From Microcaldota archaeon (GTDB lineage Archaea; Micrarchaeota; Micrarchaeia; Micrarchaeales; Micrarchaeaceae), in the NCBI GenBank assembly GCA_021827605.1, contig JAKAVF010000024.1, positions 1 through 56,220 on the forward strand: DNA of 56,220 nucleotides, given 5' to 3'. The translations under genes and the position numbers were made by a program. Below are positions 42,369 to 50,606 of this stretch, piece after piece (the stretch's first letter is position 1; every line of letters begins with the position of its first letter). Below the pieces are notes generated by a model, which was not told the origin of the DNA, searched no databases, and saw only the letters and a program-made list of their open reading frames with translations.

Positions 42369-43133
42369 TCATGCTTTTTGTGCTGGTGCAGATGCTGCTA
42401 CTGTCGTAGTTGTTGATGTCGTAGACGAACTCTGAGATGAGGATATCCTTGTGCTTACTGTTGCAGCCTGCGTCACTATATACGGATTTGACGTAGTGTT
42501 TGCTCGCCCTGGTCCATTTGTGTACTTGAGCCATATCGTCCCGGTGAATGGCGTCCCGACCGCAAGCTGGGAAGGTACGGAGGTTGAAGCTGCAGTAGTC
42601 GTTGTGCTCGTTGTCGTGCTAGCAATTATTGCGGAAGCGTAACTCTGGAATTCTAAAACATGGCCATTGCTTATGACCGCGCTTCCCTTAAGCGCTATCC
42701 CATTTATGTCATAGCAAGTTATCCCATTTATGTAGACAAACTTGTTAGTGTAGAGGACATAGGCATTTGTTTGGCTGTAGGTGTTCGAGAGCGATCCGTC
42801 TGCGCCAAGGTACTCCCATGGGTTTCCGCCTCCTGCAACATACGGCTGTCCTGAACTTAAGTTGGAGCCTGCAGTGCAAGCGAACGCGAGGTTGTACTCT
42901 GTCGCCCCGGTATTCTGGCCGAACAGGAATGAGAGCTGCCCATCAGCTGCGAGCACCGGCGTCTGGCATACATACTTGAACTGTGGAGTGCACACCGATC
43001 CTATGAGTGAGTTCGGAGTGAACACGTTCAGCAGGTACAATATCCCTAGCACGACGAGAATTATGATTATGGCCCATCCATATGTCATAAGGTATTCCAT
43101 CGCGCTTTGCGCTCTGGTTTTTGCATTTATCAT
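42369..43133 (-). CDS. Class III-signal pilin paralogue P6 with two Thr/Ser tracts
   Basis: 254 residues. Signal AQSAMEYLMTYGWAI, helix as in P5; Cys set VC..VC, FAC, TCY; IWLKYT and SNPYIVTQAAT. A Thr/Ser/Ala insert (about 168-190) interrupts the head domain between the fourth Cys and the IWLKYT block, and a second tract forms the C-terminus. The same insertion site is used in P7 but not in P4 or P5. Thr-rich tracts may be O-glycosylated or act as spacers. Confidence 0.8.
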   Translation of the reverse strand: MINAKTRAQSAMEYLMTYGWAIIIILVVLGILYLLNVFTPNSLIGSVCTPQFKYVCQTPVLAADGQLSFLFGQNTGATEYNLAFACTAGSNLSSGQPYVAGGGNPWEYLGADGSLSNTYSQTNAYVLYTNKFVYINGITCYDINGIALKGSAVISNGHVLEFQSYASAIIASTTTSTTTTAASTSVPSQLAVGTPFTGTIWLKYTNGPGRANTTSNPYIVTQAATVSTRISSSQSSSTTSTTTTVAASAPAQKA

Positions 43134-43144
43134 TCTATCACCGA

Positions 43145-43849
43145 TTAACTAGAAGTAACGCTCACAGTAACATATGCGATCTGCTTCGCGTTCCACGGGT
43201 TGCCGGCGCTTCCTGGTGTCCCCTGGTCCTTCGTATATCTTATCCAGAGGTTGCCACTGAACTGCGTATTCAATGGGAGCACTGCACCTGACTTTACTGT
43301 TGAGGTGGTGTTGGTACTTGTTGTCGTGCTTGTCGTAGTTGTTGTGGATGTGTTGTAGCCCGAGAATGAGTACACCACATGCAAAGCATGGCTGGAAACC
43401 GGCATCAATAGCGTTCCGGTTGTGCCGAAGCACGGCAGGTTGTTGACGTTCAGCTTTACCCCGCTTGAGAGCGTATATGTGCTGCTTGAGTTGTAAGAGG
43501 TCTTGAGGGAGCCTGTGCTATTCACATAATACCACGGGCTGGTGCCGTTTGTGAACGGTCCTCCCGACGTTGAGTTCGTCGATGCGGTGCATGCAAGCGC
43601 GATGTTGTAGTAGTTCTGTCCGGTATTCTGGCCTATAAGTACGGAGAGCTCTCCGCTTGTAGACATGACCGGCGTCTGGCACAGGTATCCAAAGTTCACT
43701 ATGCACTGATTGCCAATCACTGAATTGGGGCTGAACACGTGCAAGAGATAAAGTATTCCAAGGACAACCAGTATGACAAGTATGGCCCATCCATATGTCA
43801 TAAGGTATTCCATCGCGCTTTGCGCTTTAGTATTTAGATTCGGTCGCAT
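43145..43849 (-). CDS. Class III-signal pilin paralogue P7, first gene of the array operon
   Basis: 234 residues. Signal AQSAMEYLMTYGWAI, helix ILVILVVLGILYLLHVF identical to P3; Cys set QC..LC, LAC, PCF; LWIRYT. A Thr/Ser/Asn tract at about 170-192 interrupts the head domain as in P6. A TATA box at 43881-43890 precedes it; gaps to P6, P5, P4 and P3 are 11, 18, 0 and 0 bp, so the five genes are probably one transcript. Confidence 0.8.
   Translation of the reverse strand: MRPNLNTKAQSAMEYLMTYGWAILVILVVLGILYLLHVFSPNSVIGNQCIVNFGYLCQTPVMSTSGELSVLIGQNTGQNYYNIALACTASTNSTSGGPFTNGTSPWYYVNSTGSLKTSYNSSSTYTLSSGVKLNVNNLPCFGTTGTLLMPVSSHALHVVYSFSGYNTSTTTTTSTTTSTNTTSTVKSGAVLPLNTQFSGNLWIRYTKDQGTPGSAGNPWNAKQIAYVTVSVTSS
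43727..43795 (-). repeat. 69-bp block identical to 40999-41067
   Basis: Copy in P7 of the block described in P3, covering the transmembrane part of the pilin signal region. Confidence 0.9.
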
Positions 43850-43880
43850 AATCCCTACCTGAAAGCTCTACTCAAAATAA

Positions 43881-43890
43881 GTTTAAAAGG
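43881..43890 (-). promoter_or_regulatory. TATA box of the five-pilin operon
   Basis: Minus strand CCTTTTAAAC lies 32-41 nt before the P7 ATG at 43849. No other convincing TATA element lies between the five pilin genes, consistent with one transcript. Confidence 0.5.
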
Positions 43891-43912
43891 CTTTGGCTTT
43901 CTACGGAAGCGC

Positions 43913-45049
43913 CTACGGCAGGAAATCCTTGTTCCTTATTTTCTCCCTTATATAATCGCCAACAAAAGTGAGGCGCGGGCCCTGCAGCGTATCCTGCTCG
44001 AGCTTCTGCTTCAGCTTCAGGACAAGCTTAAGCTCTTCGACCCATTCCTTGTGCCTGCTTATCCATGGATAGTTGAGCATTTCCTGCGCCCTCTTCAGGT
44101 CGACGTCACTTGCCTTGAGTGTCATTTTCTTCAAGAAATCGTACTTTTCCAGGTCTGACATAGTTACTCCTATGAACCTCGCCTCAGGAGTCGCTATGTC
44201 GCCTCCGATGTAAGCGAGGTTTATGCTGCCGGTCTTTATTGTCCAGTAGATGTACCATCCCCATGCGTCTCCATCGTTGAATACATATACCGGAAGGCCC
44301 ATGTCGGCAAACTTCCTTATCATCCTTCGCGTTCCCCTTGTCGCCTGGCCGCCAGGCGTGAGTAGGATACAGTTCTCCTTCTTCCAGAAACCATCCTCGT
44401 TGAGCCTCTGCCAGATTGCATCCTTCTCTACTACAAGCACATATTTTGCTTTTACGCCTACGAACTCTATCTCATTGTCAACGTCGCTCGGGATAGCCCA
44501 TCCGCTCCTTCCCATCTTGCTCGCGTCTATCTCTATCTTCTCCCCTCCGAAAGTGTCCATGACTTTCATGTTCCCGACAAGCACTCCCTTCCTCGTCGCG
44601 TTAAGGTTCAGGTCCTCCCTCCTTATGCCGAGCGAGGCCTCGAGGTCTTCTATGAGAGGGTTTGACTCTGCCTGTTCGCTGAATATGTTCTCGTCTACAT
44701 CCTCCCCAAGCGAGTACTTGAGCTGGTAGAAGAGACCTCTTATGCTCGTGTGCAGGTTCTCGACTATGAACTTGTGGCACTTTGTGGCGATTGCCACTGT
44801 CTGCATGAACCTCTTGGTCTGGGCGGTGTTTATGAAGCTCCGCTCCTCCCTGTTCTTCCCTACTGTAAGGAATCCCCTCTTCTCATCAAAAGTTATGTTG
44901 GACTTTGTCCTTGCAAGGGTGCTGAACTTCGGCGCCTTCCTCGCCATTATCTCCTCGGCTATCTCCTCCCCGAAGCCCTCAAGCATCTTTCTCGGCTTGC
45001 CGTCCTTACCCTTTTCATCTCTCTTTCCGTCCTTCATGTTCCTCCCCAA
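43913..45049 (-). CDS. top6A: DNA topoisomerase VI subunit A
   Basis: 378 residues. The winged-helix region has the catalytic Tyr108 in TSIRGLFYQLK; the Toprim domain has VVEKDAIWQRL and the acidic cluster VFNDGDAWGWYIY. It is the DNA-cutting subunit of the type IIB topoisomerase and relative of Spo11. The B (ATPase) subunit normally lies next to it, but here the neighbour 1 bp upstream is lonB, so top6B must be elsewhere. The first 25 residues are a Lys/Gly-rich extension. Confidence 0.95.
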   Translation of the reverse strand: MGRNMKDGKRDEKGKDGKPRKMLEGFGEEIAEEIMARKAPKFSTLARTKSNITFDEKRGFLTVGKNREERSFINTAQTKRFMQTVAIATKCHKFIVENLHTSIRGLFYQLKYSLGEDVDENIFSEQAESNPLIEDLEASLGIRREDLNLNATRKGVLVGNMKVMDTFGGEKIEIDASKMGRSGWAIPSDVDNEIEFVGVKAKYVLVVEKDAIWQRLNEDGFWKKENCILLTPGGQATRGTRRMIRKFADMGLPVYVFNDGDAWGWYIYWTIKTGSINLAYIGGDIATPEARFIGVTMSDLEKYDFLKKMTLKASDVDLKRAQEMLNYPWISRHKEWVEELKLVLKLKQKLEQDTLQGPRLTFVGDYIREKIRNKDFLP

Positions 45050-45050
45050 T

Positions 45051-47093
45051 TTATGAAGACTTCAGGTACTTCCTGAGCTCTGCTATTATCTCGTCCCTTC
45101 TTTTTGTCTTCTTCAGGGAGTGCTCAATCACCTCTGCTATGGTTTTTACTGGAATAAGCTTCACCTTCTTCCTGAGATCTGCGCTGAGGTAAACGTCATC
45201 AAGATTCTTCGCAGGTAGTATAACGGTAGCAATCCCGTCCTTTATCGCGGCACGCACCTTGTTCGTGACGCCGCCGACAGGAAGCACCTCTCCCCTGACG
45301 GAGAGCGATCCTGTCATCGCAACGCTCTGGTCAACCGGTATGCCTTCCATGGCGGATATGATGCTGATTGCAAAGATCGGAATTGCACTGTCGCCCTCTA
45401 CTCCTTCATATGCCTGTAAGAACTGCACATGCATGTCGTAGTTCGCTATGTCCCTTCCCATGTGCTTTTTGATTATTGCGCTGACGTTCTTGACGGCCTC
45501 TGTCGCTATCCTTCCGAGCTTGCCGGTAGGTATGAACTTGCCTTCAGCCCGTGATCCTGCAGGCGTCACCTCTGCAACTATAGGCATAACTATCCCGGGA
45601 GAGAGGACTGTGCCTCCGACGACGGCAAGGCCATTTACCTTTCCGACTGCAAAGCCCTTCGTAGTGAAAACACGGTACTCCTTCCTGTAGTCGACCAGCT
45701 GCGATACAACCTGCGCCTCTATAGGATTCGCAAGGTCCCTTCCTGCTATCACGTCGTCTTTTGTTACAAGCGCATGGTGCCTCTCAACCGCTATGTCACC
45801 TGCTGCCCTAACGAGCCCGCCAAGGTCCCTTAGCACAAGGGTCAGCTTGCCCTTTCTTCCGCTCCTTACGCGCGCCTCCTCTATCATTTCTTCTACAGCG
45901 CCCCTGTCAAAGTGCGGGATCTTGCCGTCCTTCTTTATCTCCTGCGCTATGAACTGTATTATCTTCTCTTCATTGGCCGGAGTATCTGCCAGCGATTCAT
46001 CCATGTACACCTCGTATCCGTAACCCCTTATCCTTGATCGCAGCGCTGGGTGCATGTGCTGGACGTCGCCGAGGTTGCCAGCTGCAACCAGTATGAAGTC
46101 GCACGGCACGGGCTCTGTTTTGACTAGTGCGCCGGAGCTCATCTCGCTCTGCCCTGTTATAGAATACTTCTTCTCCTGCATGGCTGTTAGGAGGTCCTGC
46201 TGGGACTTTGGCTCCAGCCTTGATATCTCGTCTATGTAAAGGACTCCTTTGTTCGCCTTGTGCACGGCTCCGCTCTCAACCCTCAGGTGCGCCGGCGTGC
46301 CAAGCCCTCCGCTCTGGAGTGGGTCGTGCTTGATGTCTCCGAAGATTGCGCCTGCTCTTGAGCCAGTCGCATCCTGGTATGGCGCGTGCGTCATGCCAGT
46401 ATTGTCAACTATCAGTTTCGGCTCGTTGAAGTCGCCCATTCCCGGAAGCCCTACTCTTCTGGTCAGACCTGATGTGAAGAGCGCGATAGAGCCGAAGACA
46501 AGTATTCCCAAGATCAGCGCAGCTATTACTATTATCTCGTACCCGCTTACAAGGCCCGAAAGGGATATCCCTATGAGTATGATTACAACGAGCAGGATTA
46601 TCGGGGTTATCATGGATCCTCCGCGGGTGAGCGCCATCCTGTTCTTCGCCCTCTCCCTCTGCAGTATCTGCCTTCCCTGACCGTCGCCAAGCTTCTCGCC
46701 TACCGCCTGGTGCGGATACGTCTTGACAGCTTTTACTATAGGGACGTTCTCGTCGTTCACATTCCTGTAGACAAGAACATCTTCAAGGTCTGTGATGGGA
46801 AGCATCTCAGCCATGGCCTGCGCCAGCATGGTCTTTCCAGTCCCTGGGCTGCCGATTAGAAGGACATGCCTCCTCTGCTTCGCTGCCTTCTTTATAATCT
46901 TGACCGCGTTCTCCTGACCTACAACCTGGTCTATCAGCTTGTCAGGAATCTGCACATCTGCGGTGCTCTTCAGATTCTTGAGAGTCGTGTGCTTCTCCTG
47001 CTTCTTTTCAGCGGCAGCTGCCATTGCCTGCGCAGCCGGTGCTGTCGCAGGGTTTTGTTTTGCGTCTTTCTTCGGTATCGCCCTCTTGGCCAT
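45051..47093 (-). CDS. lonB: Archaeal membrane-bound Lon protease (LonB)
   Basis: About 680 residues. Walker [12 protein letters not shown] near 78-88; a membrane region within the ATPase module with two helices (about 158-180 and 185-210: [18 protein letters not shown] and [17 protein letters not shown]), typical for LonB; AAA sensor regions; C-terminal protease with the catalytic Ser in EGDSAIPIF (about 567) and Lys in [11 protein letters not shown] (about 609). ATP-dependent degradation of abnormal membrane and soluble proteins. The first 45 residues are Ala/Gln/Lys-rich. It probably shares a transcript with top6A. Confidence 0.95.
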   Translation of the reverse strand: MAKRAIPKKDAKQNPATAPAAQAMAAAAEKKQEKHTTLKNLKSTADVQIPDKLIDQVVGQENAVKIIKKAAKQRRHVLLIGSPGTGKTMLAQAMAEMLPITDLEDVLVYRNVNDENVPIVKAVKTYPHQAVGEKLGDGQGRQILQRERAKNRMALTRGGSMITPIILLVVIILIGISLSGLVSGYEIIVIAALILGILVFGSIALFTSGLTRRVGLPGMGDFNEPKLIVDNTGMTHAPYQDATGSRAGAIFGDIKHDPLQSGGLGTPAHLRVESGAVHKANKGVLYIDEISRLEPKSQQDLLTAMQEKKYSITGQSEMSSGALVKTEPVPCDFILVAAGNLGDVQHMHPALRSRIRGYGYEVYMDESLADTPANEEKIIQFIAQEIKKDGKIPHFDRGAVEEMIEEARVRSGRKGKLTLVLRDLGGLVRAAGDIAVERHHALVTKDDVIAGRDLANPIEAQVVSQLVDYRKEYRVFTTKGFAVGKVNGLAVVGGTVLSPGIVMPIVAEVTPAGSRAEGKFIPTGKLGRIATEAVKNVSAIIKKHMGRDIANYDMHVQFLQAYEGVEGDSAIPIFAISIISAMEGIPVDQSVAMTGSLSVRGEVLPVGGVTNKVRAAIKDGIATVILPAKNLDDVYLSADLRKKVKLIPVKTIAEVIEHSLKKTKRRDEIIAELRKYLKSS

Positions 47094-47135
47094 CATGAAT
47101 CACTATAAGTCGCAAACTAAGATACGACATTAAGG

Positions 47136-47145
47136 GCTTTAAAGC
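47136..47145. other. Perfect 10-bp palindrome GCTTTAAAGC before lonB
   Basis: The palindrome lies 43-52 bp before the lonB start and overlaps the best TATA-like sequence on the minus strand, so it could be a promoter element or a site for a dimeric regulator. The rest of the 47097-47314 gap shows no tRNA or gene that I can support. Confidence 0.25.
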
Positions 47146-47270
47146 TTATGTGGTGCTTAGGCAGGAACTCGGCGCTTTGCGCACTGATTATTCCAAACCA
47201 TAGAAGACCGTAATAAAAAGAGATAACTAGCCACCGAACCCGTCGCGAACGCCATTGGCATAGCAAGCTT

Positions 47271-47280
47271 TTTATATCTA
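47271..47280 (+). promoter_or_regulatory. TATA box of uL29
   Basis: TTTATATCTA lies 35-44 nt before the GTG start at 47315. Confidence 0.5.
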
Positions 47281-47314
47281 AATCCTCAGAATATGTTTAC
47301 TGATTATGCATTAG

Positions 47315-47521
47315 GTGTTAGAAATAAAGTCAAAAGACATAAGAGCGCTACCTGATTCTGCGCTGAAGGCAAAGCTAAGTGAGCTATCCCTTGAGCTCGG
47401 AATTGAGAGGAGGAAGATCGCGTCCACAGGAGTTGCGAGCAAGGTAGTGAAAACACGGGAGATAAAGAGAACCGTAGCTAGAATCAAGACAATCCTCAAG
47501 GAGAGGGGTGTAAAGGTATAA
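47315..47521 (+). CDS. rpl29: Ribosomal protein uL29
   Basis: 68 residues, GTG start. LEIKSKDIRALPDSALKAKL, then LSLELGIERRKIA and KTREIKRTVARIKTILKER are the two-helix hairpin of L29. It is a 50S subunit protein at the tunnel exit that contacts SRP. The stop codon shares a base with the aIF1 ATG (TAATG), as in the archaeal S3-L29-SUI1 order; S3 is not upstream here. Confidence 0.93.
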   Translation: MLEIKSKDIRALPDSALKAKLSELSLELGIERRKIASTGVASKVVKTREIKRTVARIKTILKERGVKV

Positions 47522-47826
47522 TGGCAGACACTTGTCCTAACTGCGGTCTGCCAATGGAGCTATGCGTCTGCAAAGTGCTCGATAGGGAGACTGAGACAAA
47601 GATTCGCGTCTACCAGAAGAAGGCGAAGTTCGACAAGTACATGACGGTTATAGAAGGCATAAACCAGGACGAGATAGCCAGGACGACAAAGGAGCTCAAG
47701 AGGGCGCTGGCGTGCGGCGGAACAGACAGGGATGGGACCATAGAGCTGCAGGGGGAGCACAAGGAGGCGGTGAAGAAGACGCTTATAAAGTTGGGCTACA
47801 AGGAAGGGAACATAGACGTTGCCTGA
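47521..47826 (+). CDS. Translation initiation factor aIF1 (SUI1)
   Basis: 101 residues. CPNCGLPMELCVCKVL near the N-terminus (paired Cys) and the SUI1 core: KYMTVIEGINQDEIARTTKE, LKRALACGGTDRDGTIELQG and TLIKLGYKEGNIDV. It controls start-codon selection with aIF2 and aIF1A. It is coupled to uL29 by a one-base overlap. Confidence 0.94.
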   Translation: MADTCPNCGLPMELCVCKVLDRETETKIRVYQKKAKFDKYMTVIEGINQDEIARTTKELKRALACGGTDRDGTIELQGEHKEAVKKTLIKLGYKEGNIDVA

Positions 47827-47837
47827 TTTTGTATCTA

Positions 47838-47847
47838 TTTTTATACC
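47838..47847 (+). promoter_or_regulatory. TATA box of the DUF6884-like/GIY-YIG-like pair
   Basis: TTTTTATACC lies 20-29 nt before the ATG at 47867. The two genes probably have their own, leaderless transcript. Confidence 0.5.
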
Positions 47848-47866
47848 TTAAAGACAAAGCAGAATC

Positions 47867-48268
47867 ATGCGGGTCTACATAACGCATTGCTCTGCGAAAA
47901 AGGGCAACTTACTCAAGGAACCTGGAGAAAAGGCAACGCCAGACAGACTTTATACCGCCGCTCCAACAAGGCGATTCATGAAAAAGTGCAAGGAGCGGGA
48001 AGTAGATTGGGCGATATTCTCAGACAGATACAGAGTATGGTTCCCGAACACCGAGAACAGCCGGTGCGGGAAGAGCCCGGGCAGCGTTACAGTGGACGAG
48101 TTTGCCGGCCTGGTCCGGGATTTTGACAACAAGCTCTGGAAATACGGTGAGGTAATGTTCTATAATAGTCCTGGTCGCTTCCACAGGCTGTATAAAAGGC
48201 TTCTGGACGCAAGTACATCCAGGGATAAAATAAAGATGATAACGCACCATGGCGAGATAGTGAGATAA
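47867..48268 (+). CDS. DUF6884-like protein
   Basis: 133 residues. The N-terminus YITHCSAKKG, then DRLYTAAPTRRFMKKC and VDWAIFSDRYRVWFPN match the pattern I know for DUF6884 proteins (Cys near the N-terminus, LYtSxxF, W-x-I-x-S-x-x-Y). The enzymatic role of the family is not known to me. It overlaps the next gene by one base (TAATG). The match is from memory of the family pattern and not tested. Confidence 0.55.
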   Translation: MRVYITHCSAKKGNLLKEPGEKATPDRLYTAAPTRRFMKKCKEREVDWAIFSDRYRVWFPNTENSRCGKSPGSVTVDEFAGLVRDFDNKLWKYGEVMFYNSPGRFHRLYKRLLDASTSRDKIKMITHHGEIVR

Positions 48269-48990
48269 TGCAATCGGCTTTTGGAGAATCCACTAATGAT
48301 GACGCATGCAAGAGGCTCCACCAGGAGCTGGGTTTACTGAAAGTCGTCAAATGGCCGTTCGATTTAGAAGATCTTCCTGAAAACGGGGTGTATTTCTTCT
48401 ATGAGGAAGGAGAAAGCTGGGGCCACGGCGGAGAGGAACCAAGGATAGTCAGGATAGGGACACACAAGGAAGGCAACTTCAAGAGCAGGGTGAGGGAGCA
48501 CTATGTTTTCGACGAGGGAAAACTGGATTTCAACAAGGACCAGCCAGCGCCGAAGGAGCGCAGCATATTCAGGAAGAACATAGGAAGGGCTCTCCTTGCA
48601 AAAGAAAAAGACAATTACCTAAAGGTGTGGGAGATCGATTACACCACAAAAGAAAACAGGAAAAAGTTTGGTGAACTCCGCAACATAGAAAAGGAAAAGG
48701 ATCTGGAAAAGCGGATTTCAAGGATCCTTAGGGAGCGGTTCTCCTTCAAGTATATAACAGTAAACGGCGAAAGGGACAGGATGGGTTCTTCTGGCATAGA
48801 AAGCGAACTCATAGGTACCGTTTCGCGCTGCAGGAAGTGCAGGCCATCAAAGGATTGGCTTGGACTATATTCGCCGAAAAAAGGAATAAGGAACAGTGGC
48901 ATGTGGCTTGTCCAGCACCTTGGATCTAGTCCTCTTGATAGGGCAGGCTGGGAATCCGTGTGCGCCGCGATAAAGAGGACAGAGATGTGA
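48268..48990 (+). CDS. GIY-YIG-like protein
   Basis: 240 residues. DLPENGVYFFYEEGE, PRIVRIGTHKEG and FKSRVREHY give the GVYFF...RIGTH pattern of GIY-YIG-like nucleases; FRKNIGRALL follows. The C-terminal part has CRKCRPSKDWLGLYS and GMWLVQHLG. It may be a nuclease paired with the DUF6884-like protein; the two-gene module sits between aIF1 and kae1 and looks accessory. Function is inferred only. Confidence 0.5.
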   Translation: MQSAFGESTNDDACKRLHQELGLLKVVKWPFDLEDLPENGVYFFYEEGESWGHGGEEPRIVRIGTHKEGNFKSRVREHYVFDEGKLDFNKDQPAPKERSIFRKNIGRALLAKEKDNYLKVWEIDYTTKENRKKFGELRNIEKEKDLEKRISRILRERFSFKYITVNGERDRMGSSGIESELIGTVSRCRKCRPSKDWLGLYSPKKGIRNSGMWLVQHLGSSPLDRAGWESVCAAIKRTEM

Positions 48991-48992
48991 AT

Positions 48993-49970
48993 ATGGCAGT
49001 CCTTGGGATAGAAAGCAGTGCTCATACGCTCGGTGTCGGCATAGTCGAGAAAGGAAGGGTGCTGTCCAACGAGAAGATCATGTACGAGATAGGGACTACC
49101 GGTATTATCCCGGCAAAGGCGGCTGACCTCCATGCGGGAAACATAGGCATCGTTTTAGCCAACGCTCTTTCAAAGGCTGGAATGACTATGAAGGACATTG
49201 GTGCAGTCGGGTACACGAAAGGTCCCGGTCTTGGACCGTGCCTTAGGATAGGACAGCTTGCCGCGCTATCGCTCTCGATGCGCCACGGTATCCCGATATT
49301 GCCCGTCAATCATGCAGTAGGGCACATAGAGGCTACGCGCCAGAGCTTCGGCGCAAAAGATCCCGTCGTCCTGTATGTCAGCGGGGGAAACTCGCAGATT
49401 CTTGGCCTTGTGGACGAGCCCTTCAGGCACTATCATATATTCGGTGAGACGTTTGATGTTGGGGTTGGAAATATGCTTGACAGCTTCGCACGGGAGGCCA
49501 AGCTCAATCCCGCATGGGGATCTAGCGTCGCTAAGCTGGCGGAAGGTGGCAAATACATTGATATGCCGTATACAGTCAAGGGAATGGACTTTACTTTTAC
49601 CGGCCTTCTCACAAGCGCGGTAAAGAAGCTTGAAACGAACAGCGCAAGGGACGTCGCGTATTCGATGCAGGAAACAGCCTTCGCAATGCTCTGCGAGGCG
49701 ACGGAGCGCGCCCTCCTCCTAACTAAGAAGAGGGAGATCCTCCTTTCCGGCGGCGTGGCGCAGAGCAAGAGGCTGGGGGAGATGATGAGGCTGATGGCGG
49801 AGCCGCACGCGGCAAAGGTGTTTGTCGCACCGAACGAGCTCAACGCTGACAATGGCGCGATGATCGCACTGGTAGCGGAGAAGATGCTGCAGTCAGGAAT
49901 GAAATATTCAACAAAGGACTGCAACACAAAGCAGAAATACAGGATAGACACCGCAGAGATAAGGTGGTAG
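48993..49970 (+). CDS. kae1: tRNA threonylcarbamoyladenosine protein Kae1
   Basis: About 325 residues. VLGIESSAHTLGVGIV, GYTKGPGLGPCLRIGQLAAL, the metal ligands in NHAVGHIEAT (His-x-x-x-His), YVSGGNSQIL, and LLSGGVAQSKRLGEM fit the Kae1/TsaD family. It transfers threonylcarbamoyl to A37 of ANN-decoding tRNAs in the KEOPS complex. ATG 48993 is chosen because upstream in-frame codons overlap the previous gene. It overlaps nothing and is followed 2 bp later by bud32, which in some archaea is fused to it. Confidence 0.95.
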   Translation: MAVLGIESSAHTLGVGIVEKGRVLSNEKIMYEIGTTGIIPAKAADLHAGNIGIVLANALSKAGMTMKDIGAVGYTKGPGLGPCLRIGQLAALSLSMRHGIPILPVNHAVGHIEATRQSFGAKDPVVLYVSGGNSQILGLVDEPFRHYHIFGETFDVGVGNMLDSFAREAKLNPAWGSSVAKLAEGGKYIDMPYTVKGMDFTFTGLLTSAVKKLETNSARDVAYSMQETAFAMLCEATERALLLTKKREILLSGGVAQSKRLGEMMRLMAEPHAAKVFVAPNELNADNGAMIALVAEKMLQSGMKYSTKDCNTKQKYRIDTAEIRW

Positions 49971-49972
49971 AT

Positions 49973-50590
49973 ATGGAGAAATTATCCGAAGGTGCAGAAT
50001 CAATCCTTTATGCAGCGGAGATTGCAGGCATTCCGGCCGTCGTAAAGGACAGGGTTGTGAAAAGTTATAGGGCGAGGGCGCTCGATGATGAGATTCGCTC
50101 AAGAAGGACGAAGTCTGAGGCCAGGATACTCGCACGTGCATCAGCAGCTGGAGTAAAGGTGCCTAAGGTGCTGATGCTTGGGGAACACCAGATATTTATA
50201 GAGAGGCTCGATGGCGGCACCCTCAACGCAATAGTGCAGGAGGGCAAGGCCAAAAAAGAGCAGCTGGAGTGGATATTCCTCGAGTCTGGCAGGCGCCTCG
50301 CAGAATTGCACGCGCTCGACATCGCACACGGCGACTATACTCCGGCGAACATAATGGTTTCAAGCAGCGGTGTTTTTGTGATAGACTTCGGGCTTGCCGA
50401 AGTGACGAAATCCAGCGAGGAGAAGGCGCTCGACCTCCTCCTCATGAAGCGATCGGTAAGCAGGAAGCTCTATAGGATTTTCCTTTCATCGTACTCCGCA
50501 ACATTCAGCGATGCAGAAGCTATAACCGAGAGGCTTGAAGAGATAGAGAAGAGGGGAAGGTACCAGACTAGGACGCTCGTCACAGGATAA
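49973..50590 (+). CDS. bud32: KEOPS kinase/ATPase Bud32
   Basis: About 205 residues, a small kinase without an extended C-lobe. Gly-rich start LSEGAESILY, Lys in VVKDR, catalytic loop HGDYTPANIMV and DFGLAEV, and a basic end. In relatives the loop reads HGDLTTSN; the change Leu-Thr-Thr to Tyr-Thr-Pro is minor. It stimulates Kae1 in t6A formation. It starts 2 bp after the kae1 stop. Confidence 0.93.
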   Translation: MEKLSEGAESILYAAEIAGIPAVVKDRVVKSYRARALDDEIRSRRTKSEARILARASAAGVKVPKVLMLGEHQIFIERLDGGTLNAIVQEGKAKKEQLEWIFLESGRRLAELHALDIAHGDYTPANIMVSSSGVFVIDFGLAEVTKSSEEKALDLLLMKRSVSRKLYRIFLSSYSATFSDAEAITERLEEIEKRGRYQTRTLVTG

Positions 50591-50606
50591 GTGTAGAGGA
50601 GCTTAG

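Noticed and set aside
42560-43330. Repetitive GTT/GTG-rich stretches in the pilin array as possible CRISPR or tandem repeats
   Set aside because: They are Thr codon runs in minus-strand genes, without regular spacing or spacers.
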